Assembly: GCA_903905585.1 (NCBI GenBank)
Contig: CAIVHB010000170.1
Location: 1 to 35,155 of the forward strand
Reading direction: 5' to 3'
DNA: 35,155 bases
Source: an uncultured Ferrovum sp.
GTDB lineage: Bacteria > Pseudomonadota > Gammaproteobacteria > Burkholderiales > Ferrovaceae
In this document: one piece after another, positions 24,227 through 32,387 of the stretch
Position numbering within the stretch: position 1 is the stretch's first letter
How the letters are laid out: every line of letters starts with the position of its first letter
The notes under the pieces: model-generated
Seen by the model: only the letters and a program-made list of their open reading frames with translations
What the model was told of the DNA's origin: nothing
Database searches by the model: none
Position numbers and translations under genes: made by a program

Positions 24227-25302
24227 CGCGCAATCATCCTCATCCTGCGCATCATGCTCATGCGGAAGATACGCATGATGATCACAAGCAACACGCTCAC
24301 AGCCATCACGACCATCCAGACGCTCAAGGCCATCACGGCCATCACAGCCATCACAGCCATCACGACCATTCAGACGCTCAAGGCCATCACGGTCATCACG
24401 GCCATCATCACGCACCTCCCTCTGAATTCAGTGCACTTCTTCTCGCCCTGACGCTAACCTTGGGTTTTGCTGGCGTTGAAGCAGTAGGTGGCGTCATGTC
24501 AGGTTCTTTGGCATTGATTTCAGACGCCGGTCATATGCTATCGGATGGCTTAGCGCTGGGGATGGCGGCCTTTGCAGCGCAACTCGCTCAACGTCCCCCC
24601 AGTGACAAACATAGTTATGGTCTCGTTCGTTCGGAGGTATTGGCTGCGGCATTCAATGCGTTGCTGATGTTGGCTGTAGTCATTGGCATTGCAGTGGAAT
24701 CGGTATCACGTCTATTGCACCCCACTCCTGTTCAAGGTGGAACAGTGATGGTGATTGCAACGATTGGCTTGTTGGTCAACATTGCAACGGCTTTAGTTTT
24801 AGCAAGGGCAGGGGATGGGCTCAATATTCGTGCTGCCATGATTCATGTCATCGGAGACCTCTTGGGGTCAGTGGCTGCTATTCTGGCCGGTGCGATTATT
24901 TGGTATACCGGTTGGCTTCCAGCTGATCCCATTCTTTCTTTACTCGTGGTTGCCTCGATTTTGACCTCAACCATTCGCCTTTTAATGGAGAGTATTCATG
25001 TGTTGATGGAAGGGGTTCCGCGGAACATTGACCTTCAAATCGTTGGGCGAGGGATGGCTTCTATCAAAGATGTGATGGGTGTTCATGATTTGCATATTTG
25101 GACTTTGGCTTCAGGCAAATTAGCCTTGTCGGCGCATATTGAGATTGCGTCACTTGCGCTGTGGCCTCAGGTTTTGCAAAAGTTGAAAAAGCATTTACAG
25201 GCCGAATACCGCATCGACCATATCACCCTTCAGCCAGAAAGCCAGCTCGCGATGCCTTCTTTGCGAGAGGGGCAAACGCACATTCCTATTCAGCCCATTT
25301 AG
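24223..25302 (+). CDS. cation diffusion facilitator transporter with His-rich N terminus
   Basis: A 359-residue CDF-family efflux protein, most like ZitB/CzcD-type Zn/Co/Cd exporters. The cytosolic head (residues 1-63) holds 28 histidines. Six membrane helices follow from about residue 70. The transport-site motifs are SDAGHMLSD (helix 2) and HVIGDLLGS (helix 5, HxxxD), typical for Zn. The C-terminal dimer domain has VHDLHIWTLASGKLALSAHIE. I use GTG 24223, which makes a GTGA overlap with the nagZ stop; a GTG at 24211 sits directly on AGAAGG with no spacing. It ends the long co-directional series. Metal preference cannot be told from sequence. Confidence 0.92.
   Translation: MTRNHPHPAHHAHAEDTHDDHKQHAHSHHDHPDAQGHHGHHSHHSHHDHSDAQGHHGHHGHHHAPPSEFSALLLALTLTLGFAGVEAVGGVMSGSLALISDAGHMLSDGLALGMAAFAAQLAQRPPSDKHSYGLVRSEVLAAAFNALLMLAVVIGIAVESVSRLLHPTPVQGGTVMVIATIGLLVNIATALVLARAGDGLNIRAAMIHVIGDLLGSVAAILAGAIIWYTGWLPADPILSLLVVASILTSTIRLLMESIHVLMEGVPRNIDLQIVGRGMASIKDVMGVHDLHIWTLASGKLALSAHIEIASLALWPQVLQKLKKHLQAEYRIDHITLQPESQLAMPSLREGQTHIPIQPI
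24304..24411 (+). repeat. 54-bp tandem repeat coding His-rich units
   Basis: Two head-to-tail copies (24304-24357 and 24358-24411) differ at six bases by my count. Each codes an 18-residue unit starting HHDH and containing DAQGHHGHH. The GCC-ATC-AC triplet pattern also recurs within each unit, so copy number may vary between strains. Confidence 0.85.
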
Positions 25303-25383
25303 AATAAAGTCTGTTCGCTAAAGCACATTAAATCCCTTTAAAGTCAATCGCGTAACAAGCATGTTGCGTCGCACAAATAATGC

Positions 25384-25412
25384 TTGACATAGGTATGAAA
25401 GCAAGTTATTGT
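25384..25412 (+). promoter_or_regulatory. sigma-70 promoter of the phasin gene
   Basis: TTGACA (25384-25389), a 17-base spacer and TATTGT (25407-25412): a near-consensus promoter. Transcription should start near 25419, at the edge of a 15-bp palindrome. The rest of the 193-base gap (25303-25495) holds no other feature I can support. Confidence 0.75.
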
Positions 25413-25420
25413 GTCGTCAT

Positions 25421-25435
25421 TGTTGCACTGCAACA
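25421..25435. promoter_or_regulatory. candidate operator at the phasin transcription start
   Basis: TGTTGCACTGCAACA is a perfect 7-1-7 palindrome starting eight bases after the -10 box, where a bound repressor would block the start. PhaR-type repressors control phasin genes in PHA producers and bind TGC-rich sites; assignment to PhaR is inference. Confidence 0.55.
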
Positions 25436-25495
25436 GGAGGAGCATCCCGCTCTCCGGCGTGCGCATCGGGTCAAACCCGTATAGAGATCACCACT

Positions 25496-26071
25496 ATGAA
25501 CGCAATGAATCTTCCCGACATGAAAGCGATGTTCACAACCCCTGAGCAAGTCACCGAATTTAACAAGGCTTCATTAGAGACAGCAATGAGCCTCACCAAG
25601 ATTGCTTTTGATGCAGCGGAGCGCATGATTAGCTTGAACTTAGAAGCAAGCAAAGAAACCTTTGCCGATGTTGCCAAGACTGCTCAAGCACTCTCAAACG
25701 TGAAAAACCCTCAAGACTTGACCTCCATGCGCAGCAAAATGGTTGAGCCAGGTGCCGAAAAAGCATTGGATTACTCACGCAACTTATATGAGATTGCTAC
25801 TGAGACCCAGAAGCAACTCTCCGCGATTTTTGAAGAAAAAACCGCTGAAATGAACAAATCTTTAGCTTCAGCTCTGGATAAAGCCACCAAATCTGCACCT
25901 GCTGGTTCTGATGTATTGGTTGCTGGCATGAAAGCCGCAATGACCGCTAGCAATGCTGCGATGGACAACATGACTAAAGCTGCAAAGCAAATGAGTACGA
26001 TGGCTGAAGCGAACATGAAGGCCACTACCAATGCTGCAACCTCTGCTGTCAAAGCTGCTAAGTCCAAGTAA
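25496..26071 (+). CDS. phasin family protein
   Basis: A 191-residue phasin (phasin_2 type), the small amphiphilic protein that coats polyhydroxyalkanoate granules. It opens with FTTPEQVTEFNKASLETAMSLTKIAFDAAERM and is helical and rich in Ala, Lys and Met throughout. The C-terminal part is low-complexity Ala/Lys/Thr (TNAATSAVKAAKSK), as in other phasins. I use ATG 25496; the frame is open back to 25409, but that stretch holds the palindrome and lies within the leader. It is a single-gene transcript with its own promoter and terminator. It shows that the organism probably stores PHA. Confidence 0.92.
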   Translation: MNAMNLPDMKAMFTTPEQVTEFNKASLETAMSLTKIAFDAAERMISLNLEASKETFADVAKTAQALSNVKNPQDLTSMRSKMVEPGAEKALDYSRNLYEIATETQKQLSAIFEEKTAEMNKSLASALDKATKSAPAGSDVLVAGMKAAMTASNAAMDNMTKAAKQMSTMAEANMKATTNAATSAVKAAKSK

Positions 26072-26093
26072 TTTGGAAGGGTGACTTAAAGCG

Positions 26094-26135
26094 AAAACGG
26101 CCTGCCAAGTGAAATCTTGGTAGGTCGTTTTTCTT
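26094..26135 (+). terminator. strong terminator after the phasin gene, probably bidirectional
   Basis: A 16-bp stem (26094-26109 with 26116-26131, two G-T pairs) with a six-base loop, followed by T-rich sequence. On the minus strand the same hairpin lies 24 bases after the mxaL stop and leads into TTTTCGCTTT, so it can serve both convergent units. Confidence 0.85.
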
Positions 26136-26158
26136 TATGGCGTCCGCATTATTAAATT

Positions 26159-27229
26159 TTATTCTTTTGATGGTTGGGTGCGTTCAGTCATCTTGGCGCG
26201 ACCAAATACATACACGCGGCGACTCATTTCGGCTGCGCCGATCAAGCCGATATGAGTGATGACCAAAATCACTAAGGCTAGGAGTGCCATGACCCAGCGA
26301 CCATCGCCTGGAACGGTTTCTCTAACGGCAGCATGGTTCTCTAATAAGCTGCGGAACAAATCTCCAGGGCCAGTCAACCTTAAATAGCCTAAACCTAACT
26401 CAGTTGAGAGCATTTGAAGGTAAGCCTCATGCAAGGAAGAAAGGTGTTCTTGCCCCGCTTTTTCGGAAGGTTTTTGCACTTCTTTTGGCTTACCCGCATC
26501 AGCAGGGTCTTCTGCATACGTTTCACCTGCGACGCTGCTTTCACGTCCCTGGCTGTAAATATCCACTTGCGAGACTTCATCAGCACGCCAAAAACCAATT
26601 CGATTTCCTTCTGGATCAAACTTGGGAATTTGCTGGGGCCTTAAACTCCCTGTGCCAACCAGCACTCCGTTGAAATCGCCGGGTTTTGCATCAATACGTG
26701 GGCGGTGCGATAGGCTGATCGGTGGGGCTTCATGACCATCTGTGAGCAGCACAAAGGCAGGCTTGCCTGCGAGGGATTTAACCGCTTGAAGTCCTGATTG
26801 AATGCCTTTAGCAATTTCACTGGCGCCGGCCCAAGACATACGATTGCTTAAAGTATCTACAGTAGCCTGAAGCTCACGGAAATTTCCACAGACTTCCAGG
26901 GGGGCTAATAAAACAAAAGTTCGATACTCATTGAAGATCCCAATTCCGATCTCAGAACCACAGGGTACTTCTTGCAGAAGTTCAGAGATCGCACGTTTTG
27001 ATTGCTCAAGGCGCGAAACTGTTTCTCCTCGCCACTGACCATCGGGTACCCCCATGCTTTGGGTCACATCCACAACAATGAGAGCGTGCACTAAGTTTTC
27101 ACCCATCGGGATGGTGGGGCGAAGCAATGCCAAACCAAGGGCGAGTGCAGCAGCAGTTAAGGCCCAGGCTTGCGGGTGCTGAGCCTGAGCACGTAACCAT
27201 GCCCTGGGGTTAAATCTAGTTGGGGTCAT
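26159..27229 (-). CDS. mxaL: MxaL-like von Willebrand factor A domain protein
   Basis: A 356-residue membrane-anchored vWA protein. An N-terminal membrane helix is at about residues 22-36, and the MIDAS motif DVTQS is at 54-58 (DxTxS variant). LTDGHEAPP carries the later MIDAS Asp. A second helix lies near the C terminus (WVMALLALVILVITHIGLIG). CGSEIGIGIFNEYRTFVLL and EHLSSLHEAYLQMLS match what I recall of MxaL, an accessory protein for Ca insertion into periplasmic methanol dehydrogenase. It is last in the six-gene mxa-like operon, joined to mxaK by ATGA. Function is inferred from order and family. Confidence 0.82.
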   Translation of the reverse strand: MTPTRFNPRAWLRAQAQHPQAWALTAAALALGLALLRPTIPMGENLVHALIVVDVTQSMGVPDGQWRGETVSRLEQSKRAISELLQEVPCGSEIGIGIFNEYRTFVLLAPLEVCGNFRELQATVDTLSNRMSWAGASEIAKGIQSGLQAVKSLAGKPAFVLLTDGHEAPPISLSHRPRIDAKPGDFNGVLVGTGSLRPQQIPKFDPEGNRIGFWRADEVSQVDIYSQGRESSVAGETYAEDPADAGKPKEVQKPSEKAGQEHLSSLHEAYLQMLSTELGLGYLRLTGPGDLFRSLLENHAAVRETVPGDGRWVMALLALVILVITHIGLIGAAEMSRRVYVFGRAKMTERTQPSKE

Positions 27230-27780
27230 GGCAGGCCAAGGGTAAAACCACGCATGGTCGTCGGCGCGCGTTCTGCACCAATGGGAGGATTACCGCCTTC
27301 ATTCTCATCTTGGTCTTCTTCTGGTAGAAGACGAAGCGCGCGGTCTAGGTTGTAGCGTGCATCCCAATCTTCAGGATCCGTGCGCAATAGGCTGCGATAG
27401 CCTTCTTTGGCCAATTCCACTAAAGGAATGGTTTGGGGGTCAGCCGCAGGGCCCCCCGCGCTGATGGCACGTTTGAGATAGATCGTCGAGGCGTTATAGG
27501 CCGCATCCTTAGCGTAGGGATTGTCGGTTTGTTCTTCAATGCGCTTGTAAGCGCTGAGTGCCCCTTCAAAATCTCCCTTCGCATCTAATGCTGCAGCTCT
27601 TGCCATCAGTGCTTCAGGCGGCATAGATGTTTCAGGAATGTCTGCCAGTTGATGGTTTTTAATCCTTTCATTCCATATCGTGGCATCGCGCAGTTGCAAA
27701 ACAGATTGAGCGATTGGGATGGCGACCGTGCAAAGCAAAATGATGGGCAGCCAGGGTTTAAATACTATTTTCAGAGCCAT
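27226..27780 (-). CDS. mxaK: MxaK-like TPR-containing membrane protein
   Basis: A 184-residue protein with one N-terminal membrane helix (PWLPIILLCTVAIPIAQSV, about residues 9-27). A soluble part follows with TPR-like helices (EALMARAAALDAKGDFEGAL, AYNASTIYLKRA, DARYNLDRALRLLPE). The tail is acidic (EEDQDENEGG). It sits between the two vWA genes, the position of mxaK in methylotroph clusters, and has the expected size. It overlaps mxaC by 10 bases and mxaL by four. The sequence alone would support only 'TPR protein'; the name rests on the cluster. Confidence 0.75.
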   Translation of the reverse strand: MALKIVFKPWLPIILLCTVAIPIAQSVLQLRDATIWNERIKNHQLADIPETSMPPEALMARAAALDAKGDFEGALSAYKRIEEQTDNPYAKDAAYNASTIYLKRAISAGGPAADPQTIPLVELAKEGYRSLLRTDPEDWDARYNLDRALRLLPEEDQDENEGGNPPIGAERAPTTMRGFTLGLP

Positions 27781-28766
27781 ACACGTCTCTCCATGAATTT
27801 CGCACCTGCTAAAATAGCGGTGAGCAGGCAGGCCAAGGCAAATAATGGGGGGGATAAGTCTTGTCTTGGTGTCGCATCAGTAATGGTGATGGGGTGTGCC
27901 TCTAATCTTCCCACGTCTTCAATTGCACTCTTCAGTGCTTGGGGGTTCTGAGCCTCATAGGGACGATAGGGAATACCCATACCATTAAAAAACTTATGCA
28001 AAAAACGCTCGGGTACCGCGTCTTCATTTTCAGTATCGATAGGGCCCGTTAGTGGAGGGCTATAGAATGAGCGAATATAAATCCAATAAATTGAGATGCG
28101 GTTACGACGATACAGTTGCGTAAGGTATTTGCGCTGATCAGGCTCGATTTGTCCTCCCCCATCCGAGACCATCAACACAATGCGGGAGCCGGTATAGGTT
28201 CGATCAGAGAAGCGTTCTCCCGCGGCTGCAAGTGCGTGGCCAATATCTGTATCCGCTAAACCTCTTCCAACATCGGCGGCGCGAATAGCAGATTGAACAG
28301 CAGCGGGTTTGTGAGTGAAATCCAAAGTGGGGATGGCGATATTTGTGAAATCAATCATTGAGAACACATCATTCGGGCGTCCTGCTGAAAATTCAGCAAT
28401 CATGCGCTTGGCAATTCCCGCTTTAGATTCATTATTCATTTCATCGCTTGTATTTAAACGATTGGTTTCAGGGCCGAATTTTTGATCCATGCTGCGACTG
28501 CGATCAAGCAGTAAAACAATTTCTGCACCTTTGCCTATGCGTGGAAAGCTTGTTTCAGGAAGATAGGGTCCAGCAAAAGCCAATACAGTCGCAGTGATGG
28601 CGAGCGCTCCTATGAATTGCAGCATCAGTTCTAGTCGATCTGATAAGGGATCTGAAGGCAAGATATTCAAATCACTCCAAATAAGGGGAGTGCGTGTGGG
28701 CGTCCAGAAGGGGATCAGAGACAAGGGAAGCAGGAGCAAAGCCCAGGGATGATTCAGCATCATCAT
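27771..28766 (-). CDS. mxaC: MxaC-like von Willebrand factor A domain protein
   Basis: A 331-residue membrane protein with two N-terminal helices (about 6-22 and 48-67). The vWA domain follows, with MIDAS DRSRS (88-92) and VSDGGG later. A C-terminal helix (LFALACLLTAILAG) lies before the RRVWL end. RPNDVFSMIDFT and RNRISIYWIYIRSF are typical of the MxaC/BatA class. The BatA family is the alternative name, but the gene order R-S-A-C-K-L favours MxaC. The start overlaps the mxaA stop in ATGA. Confidence 0.8.
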   Translation of the reverse strand: MMMLNHPWALLLLPLSLIPFWTPTRTPLIWSDLNILPSDPLSDRLELMLQFIGALAITATVLAFAGPYLPETSFPRIGKGAEIVLLLDRSRSMDQKFGPETNRLNTSDEMNNESKAGIAKRMIAEFSAGRPNDVFSMIDFTNIAIPTLDFTHKPAAVQSAIRAADVGRGLADTDIGHALAAAGERFSDRTYTGSRIVLMVSDGGGQIEPDQRKYLTQLYRRNRISIYWIYIRSFYSPPLTGPIDTENEDAVPERFLHKFFNGMGIPYRPYEAQNPQALKSAIEDVGRLEAHPITITDATPRQDLSPPLFALACLLTAILAGAKFMERRVWL

Positions 28767-29746
28767 GGGCGACGCTTTGCCTCAAACTTTTTCCAAGCAC
28801 GGACTAAATCACGAACTTGTTTGGGAAAGTTTGAAAGTAATTCTGTCGCGGCTTCTTCGGTTTCTTCTTTGAAGAATAAGCGCTGACTGGTTTCAAAAAA
28901 AGCATCTGTCATGGCCCTGAGCGCTTCAGGGGTATGAAGTTGTTCGCAGAATACGGGAACCCCCTCACGGAATAGTCGATAGCCCGCGGTTTGATCAAAT
29001 GCACGATGCACTGGCTGAGCCAAGGCTTGGGCGCTCTCGATGCTAATCAGCAGACGCGATAGCCGACGAATGTCGCGATGCGCTGAGGCAAATGGTTTGG
29101 ATTTACGTTTGGAAAAGCGCTGAACAAGGAGAGAAATAATGAGCCATATGCCAATCATGCCTGCTAGGAATAGAAGGTTTTCTAGTAGCGCTTGGGTTTC
29201 ACCTGTTGCAATGAGTTTGGCTGGGCGCGGAGGCTGTGCATCGGGTAAACCTGTTCTTACCTCTCCCGTATCAAGCGGAGCAGCATCGATGGTCAGACTG
29301 GGTAAGGTATCCACAAGGTTCTGTGGGCCTTTGAATTTCAGCGAGATGGGGGGGATGGTGAGCGATCGGATATTGCTGGGGCTATTGATCAGTTGGAAAT
29401 CGATGGTCAGTTTTCCAATCGCTGAACCATCTGCAAGAGCTTGTTCAGAATAATGTGATGCGCGCACCATAAACCAACCCGCCCGCTTGCCGTTTTTGGG
29501 TAAGGATTGTTGATCAAAATGATAGCCTGAAGCGAGACCGATATAGGCGCTCTCAGTAATGACATCGCCTAGCTGATAACCATATAGTCGTGGATCTTCT
29601 CTCTCGATCGTGACAGGGGCCTTTGGATAAGCACATTGACTTACAAACAGCAAAGTCATTGAAGCCATGGCAAGGATTGATCTTTTGAAGGCTTGCCTAG
29701 AAAAGCGATTAAGCAGCATGGAAATAGTGGGTAATTTCATCAGCAT
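28763..29746 (-). CDS. mxaA: MxaA-like exported membrane protein
   Basis: A 327-residue protein with an N-terminal signal or anchor (SILAMASMTLLFVSQCAY, about 23-40). A beta-rich periplasmic domain follows (TIEREDPRLYGYQLGDVIT, IDFQLINSPSNIRSLTIPP), then a membrane helix at about 188-208 (LLFLAGMIGIWLIISLLV) and a cytosolic helical tail rich in charged residues. MxaA of methylotrophs has this plan and position, between mxaS and mxaC. The start is uncertain: ATG 29746 (overlapping mxaS by 38 bases), 29740 or 29719; none has a good ribosome site. The signal lacks a proper lipobox (VSQC). Confidence 0.75.
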   Translation of the reverse strand: MLMKLPTISMLLNRFSRQAFKRSILAMASMTLLFVSQCAYPKAPVTIEREDPRLYGYQLGDVITESAYIGLASGYHFDQQSLPKNGKRAGWFMVRASHYSEQALADGSAIGKLTIDFQLINSPSNIRSLTIPPISLKFKGPQNLVDTLPSLTIDAAPLDTGEVRTGLPDAQPPRPAKLIATGETQALLENLLFLAGMIGIWLIISLLVQRFSKRKSKPFASAHRDIRRLSRLLISIESAQALAQPVHRAFDQTAGYRLFREGVPVFCEQLHTPEALRAMTDAFFETSQRLFFKEETEEAATELLSNFPKQVRDLVRAWKKFEAKRRP

Positions 29747-30551
29747 TGAATGCGTTCTCGATCATCAGTGGGGGCCGTCCATGCGCCGCAAATAAACGTG
29801 AAAGGGCTTGTTGGTGCTCAAGGAGTGCTTGTTCCCATCTGTCGTGCACCGAGGGTCTTAACCAAATCAAGCGGTGGCGACCCGTTTCACTATCTTGAAG
29901 TCGCAATAAACCGCGACCTTGAGGAACTTGGTTCTCGATGGGGTCCCACAGGACAACAGGTATAACATCATGCGCGCGTAAACTGTCGAGCAGGGTTTCT
30001 ATCATCTCTAGAGGGAGGTGGAAATCAGAAACTAAAAACACCAAAGACCGGCGTTGTGGTAACCAGCGATGTGCTTCTAATAATCCCTTTGCACTTGAAC
30101 GTGGGGCAGGGCGCACTAGCGCTAAGCGATCTTGTAAATCCAGTACCGCAGATTTACGCAGTGTGGCAGGGAGAAACAGATCTTCACGCACTTGATCATC
30201 GCAAGCTATGAAGCTAAACAGATCGCCATTGCGCGTCGTAGACCAGGCTGCCGTGCGGGCAAAATCACACACATTGACCCACTTGTCATGCTTGCCTTGA
30301 AAAGTCATCGATGCCGAAAGATCGGCAATCACCACCACTGGAATGGCGCTGCGCTGAGAAAATACCCGTGCCTGCCATTGTTCAAAAGGATCTCGGATGC
30401 TTGCGCGAATATCCAAGCGGCGAGGGTCAGCCCCGTCTATTAAGGTCTTGTGCCCAACGAACTCAAATCCCGATCCCATTTGCGTGCTGCGATGCGCGCC
30501 AGGTAAATGGCTACGCGCGCGCCAGGTGATTTTGTACCTAAACTCATCCAT
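29709..30551 (-). CDS. mxaS: MxaS-like DUF58 protein
   Basis: A 280-residue DUF58 protein. The family core is visible: GSGFEFVGHKTLIDGADPRRLDIR, then VVVIADLSASM as the degenerate vWA-like motif and LVFLVSDFHLP later. There is no membrane segment, so it is cytosolic and likely works with the MoxR-type ATPase encoded 46 bases upstream. MoxR-DUF58 pairs are widespread; the following A-C-K-L genes specify the mxa version. The end overlaps mxaA. Confidence 0.85.
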   Translation of the reverse strand: MDEFRYKITWRARSHLPGAHRSTQMGSGFEFVGHKTLIDGADPRRLDIRASIRDPFEQWQARVFSQRSAIPVVVIADLSASMTFQGKHDKWVNVCDFARTAAWSTTRNGDLFSFIACDDQVREDLFLPATLRKSAVLDLQDRLALVRPAPRSSAKGLLEAHRWLPQRRSLVFLVSDFHLPLEMIETLLDSLRAHDVIPVVLWDPIENQVPQGRGLLRLQDSETGRHRLIWLRPSVHDRWEQALLEHQQALSRLFAAHGRPPLMIENAFNADEITHYFHAA

Positions 30552-30597
30552 GTTCTGAATTCTGCTCGCGGCTTTTTTAGGTCATCGGTTTAGGTAA

Positions 30598-31629
30598 TCA
30601 GGGTGCTGCTACCTGAGCGAGAATCGCTTTGGTCAGTTCATGGCCTAATTTACCTCTGCGCATTTCATAGACAGGCGTAAAGAAAATTCGATGTGCCATG
30701 ACCTCATGAAAGACCGCATGGATATCTTCCGGAATCAGAAAGTCTCGCCCCGCTAACCAAGCCGATACGCGCGCTGCTTTCATGAGCATCGCGATACCAC
30801 GCGGACTTGCTCCTGCTAGGATGAGGTTGGAAATATCTACGCCTGACAAGGAAACACCGAAGGCTTCAGGGTGATGCGTTGCTTCCCAAAGATTCAAGAC
30901 ATATTCTCGAATGGCTGGGCTAGCCGTGACGGTTTCTTGAATAAGATGACCAATACGGTTTAGATCTTCGTAGGGCAATACCCCCTCTTCAACCTTTTCT
31001 ATCAAAGACTCAGTGTCATGGAACATAGGGTTGAAGGCGAGTGAGGCACGCTGTGTTGGATTGCTTGGGGCCTCGATGGACAACTCAAACATGAAGCGAT
31101 CGCGGGCAGCAGAGGGAATCTCAAAAGTTTCTTCGCGTTCAACACGATTACGGTCTGCAAATACTTGCAAATGAGGAAAGCGATATTCGCGATTGAAAGC
31201 GTTGACCGTACGCTCAGCCATTGCTCTTAACAAGAGTGCGTGAACCTGAGGACGTGCGCGATTGATCTCGTTAAAAAAGAAAGTCGATAATCCTTCGCCA
31301 TGACGTAAGAGGGGACCGGGTTCTACTTTGGGCCGACCTTCTTCGTTGACATACGTGTAGTAGAGAAGATCATTGGGCATGAGGTCTACGGTACCTTCAA
31401 CGCGCTCGTAAGCACCGCCTAGTGCACGTGTGACTGCTCGAAGAAGGGTGGTTTTACCAACGCCTACGTCTCCTTCCAGAAGACTGTGCCCCCTAGAAAA
31501 TAGAGCCGTGATAATGAGACGAATCGCATTGTCTTGACCTACAACGGCTTTTTTTACTTCGTTTTCTGCGCGTGCTGCGCGAGTGCGCCAGCTAGCTAGT
31601 AGACCGCTCACATCTTCTGATTCACTCAT
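30598..31629 (-). CDS. mxaR: MxaR-like MoxR-family AAA ATPase
   Basis: A 343-residue AAA+ ATPase. Walker A is GDVGVGKTT (53-61). Walker B reads TFFFNE (116-121), with Asn where generic MoxR proteins have Asp (FxDEINR). The region after it reads VFADRNRVE instead of the common ATQNP. I associate both differences with the MxaR branch from methanol-oxidation clusters, but this is from memory. ARDRFMFEL carries the arginine-finger region. I use ATG 31629 with GGAG four bases upstream; a TTG one codon earlier is less likely. It is the first gene of the mxa-like operon, divergent from udgB across 95 AT-rich bases in which I could not place a promoter with confidence. Confidence 0.85.
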   Translation of the reverse strand: MSESEDVSGLLASWRTRAARAENEVKKAVVGQDNAIRLIITALFSRGHSLLEGDVGVGKTTLLRAVTRALGGAYERVEGTVDLMPNDLLYYTYVNEEGRPKVEPGPLLRHGEGLSTFFFNEINRARPQVHALLLRAMAERTVNAFNREYRFPHLQVFADRNRVEREETFEIPSAARDRFMFELSIEAPSNPTQRASLAFNPMFHDTESLIEKVEEGVLPYEDLNRIGHLIQETVTASPAIREYVLNLWEATHHPEAFGVSLSGVDISNLILAGASPRGIAMLMKAARVSAWLAGRDFLIPEDIHAVFHEVMAHRIFFTPVYEMRRGKLGHELTKAILAQVAAP

Positions 31630-31724
31630 CAAACTCCATCCTTAATTCTTTTTACTGGGGGATAATTGCTTATCTTATCCCTTAACTTTACCCTAAATCT
31701 CATCCATATCGAATAAGTCTGACG

Positions 31725-32387
31725 ATGTCCGTAACGAATACTGCTTTTGATTGTGATTGCCGATTGTGCCCGCGCCTGGCTGGTTTTCTGGATGAGGTGC
31801 GAGTACTTCATCCCAGCTACCATGCGCGCCCTGTTGCCCCATTTGGCGATCCTAAGGCCGCATTTTTGGTTGTGGGCTTGGCTCCGGGTATGCATGGAGC
31901 CAATCGCACGGGGCGCCCTTTTACGGGCGACTATGCAGGGGTATTGCTCTATGAGGCGCTGTATCGCGCTGGGTTTTCAAATCAAGCACAGGGGAATGAA
32001 GTCAATGATGGCTTGGTTCTTTCTAACTGCAGAATCAGCAATGCAGTGAAATGCTTGCCACCGGAAAATAAACCCACCCCAGCTGAAATGCGTCTTTGCA
32101 ATACTTTTTTAGCGAATGAATTGGCCGCACCGGCGGCGCCACGTGTTGTGCTCGTACTCGGAAAAATTGCGCATGATGCCGTGTTGCTCGCGTTGGGTCT
32201 GAAGGCCTCTCGTTTTCCCTTTGGCCATGCCAATCAGGCTGTATTACCCGATGGAAGAATGTTGATTTCTAGTTATCACTGTAGTCGCTATAACACCCAG
32301 ACTAAACGGCTGACCCCTGAAATGTTTTATGCGGTAATGAATCAGGCGCGTGCAGCAGTAGATGCCCTTCACTCAGTCGAGGTTTAA
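31725..32387 (+). CDS. family 5 uracil-DNA glycosylase (UDGb), Fe-S type
   Basis: A 220-residue Fe-S uracil-DNA glycosylase that excises uracil and other deaminated bases. Motif A is GLAPGMHGANRTGRPF (51-66), the family 5 form that lacks the usual catalytic polar residue of families 1 and 4. The late motif SSYHCSRYNTQTKRLT corresponds to the DNA-intercalating loop. Likely cluster ligands are Cys12, 15, 110 and 125. No clear Shine-Dalgarno lies before ATG 31725. It directly abuts uvrC, so base-excision and nucleotide-excision repair genes are probably co-transcribed. Confidence 0.92.
   Translation: MSVTNTAFDCDCRLCPRLAGFLDEVRVLHPSYHARPVAPFGDPKAAFLVVGLAPGMHGANRTGRPFTGDYAGVLLYEALYRAGFSNQAQGNEVNDGLVLSNCRISNAVKCLPPENKPTPAEMRLCNTFLANELAAPAAPRVVLVLGKIAHDAVLLALGLKASRFPFGHANQAVLPDGRMLISSYHCSRYNTQTKRLTPEMFYAVMNQARAAVDALHSVEV

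Noticed and set aside
24304..24411. Possible CRISPR-like repeats
   Set aside because: The repeats are directly adjacent, with no unique spacers, and in frame with the coding sequence.
24203..24451. Antisense frame rich in Arg-Asp-Gly and a second plus-strand frame rich in Ile-Thr, over the His-rich repeat
   Set aside because: They are by-products of the tandem repeat in the metal exporter gene; neither has a ribosome site or family resemblance.
25409..25495. Longer phasin starting at 25409
   Set aside because: The added residues are Cys-rich and unlike phasins, and the stretch overlaps the -10 box and palindrome.
26159..31629. Naming the cluster batABCDE (aerotolerance type)
   Set aside because: The TPR gene lies between two vWA genes, an MxaA-like gene follows DUF58, and the order matches R-S-A-C-K-L instead.
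31630..31724. Promoters in the AT-rich gap between mxaR and udg
   Set aside because: Several weak TA-rich matches but no -35/-10 pair with good spacing on either strand.
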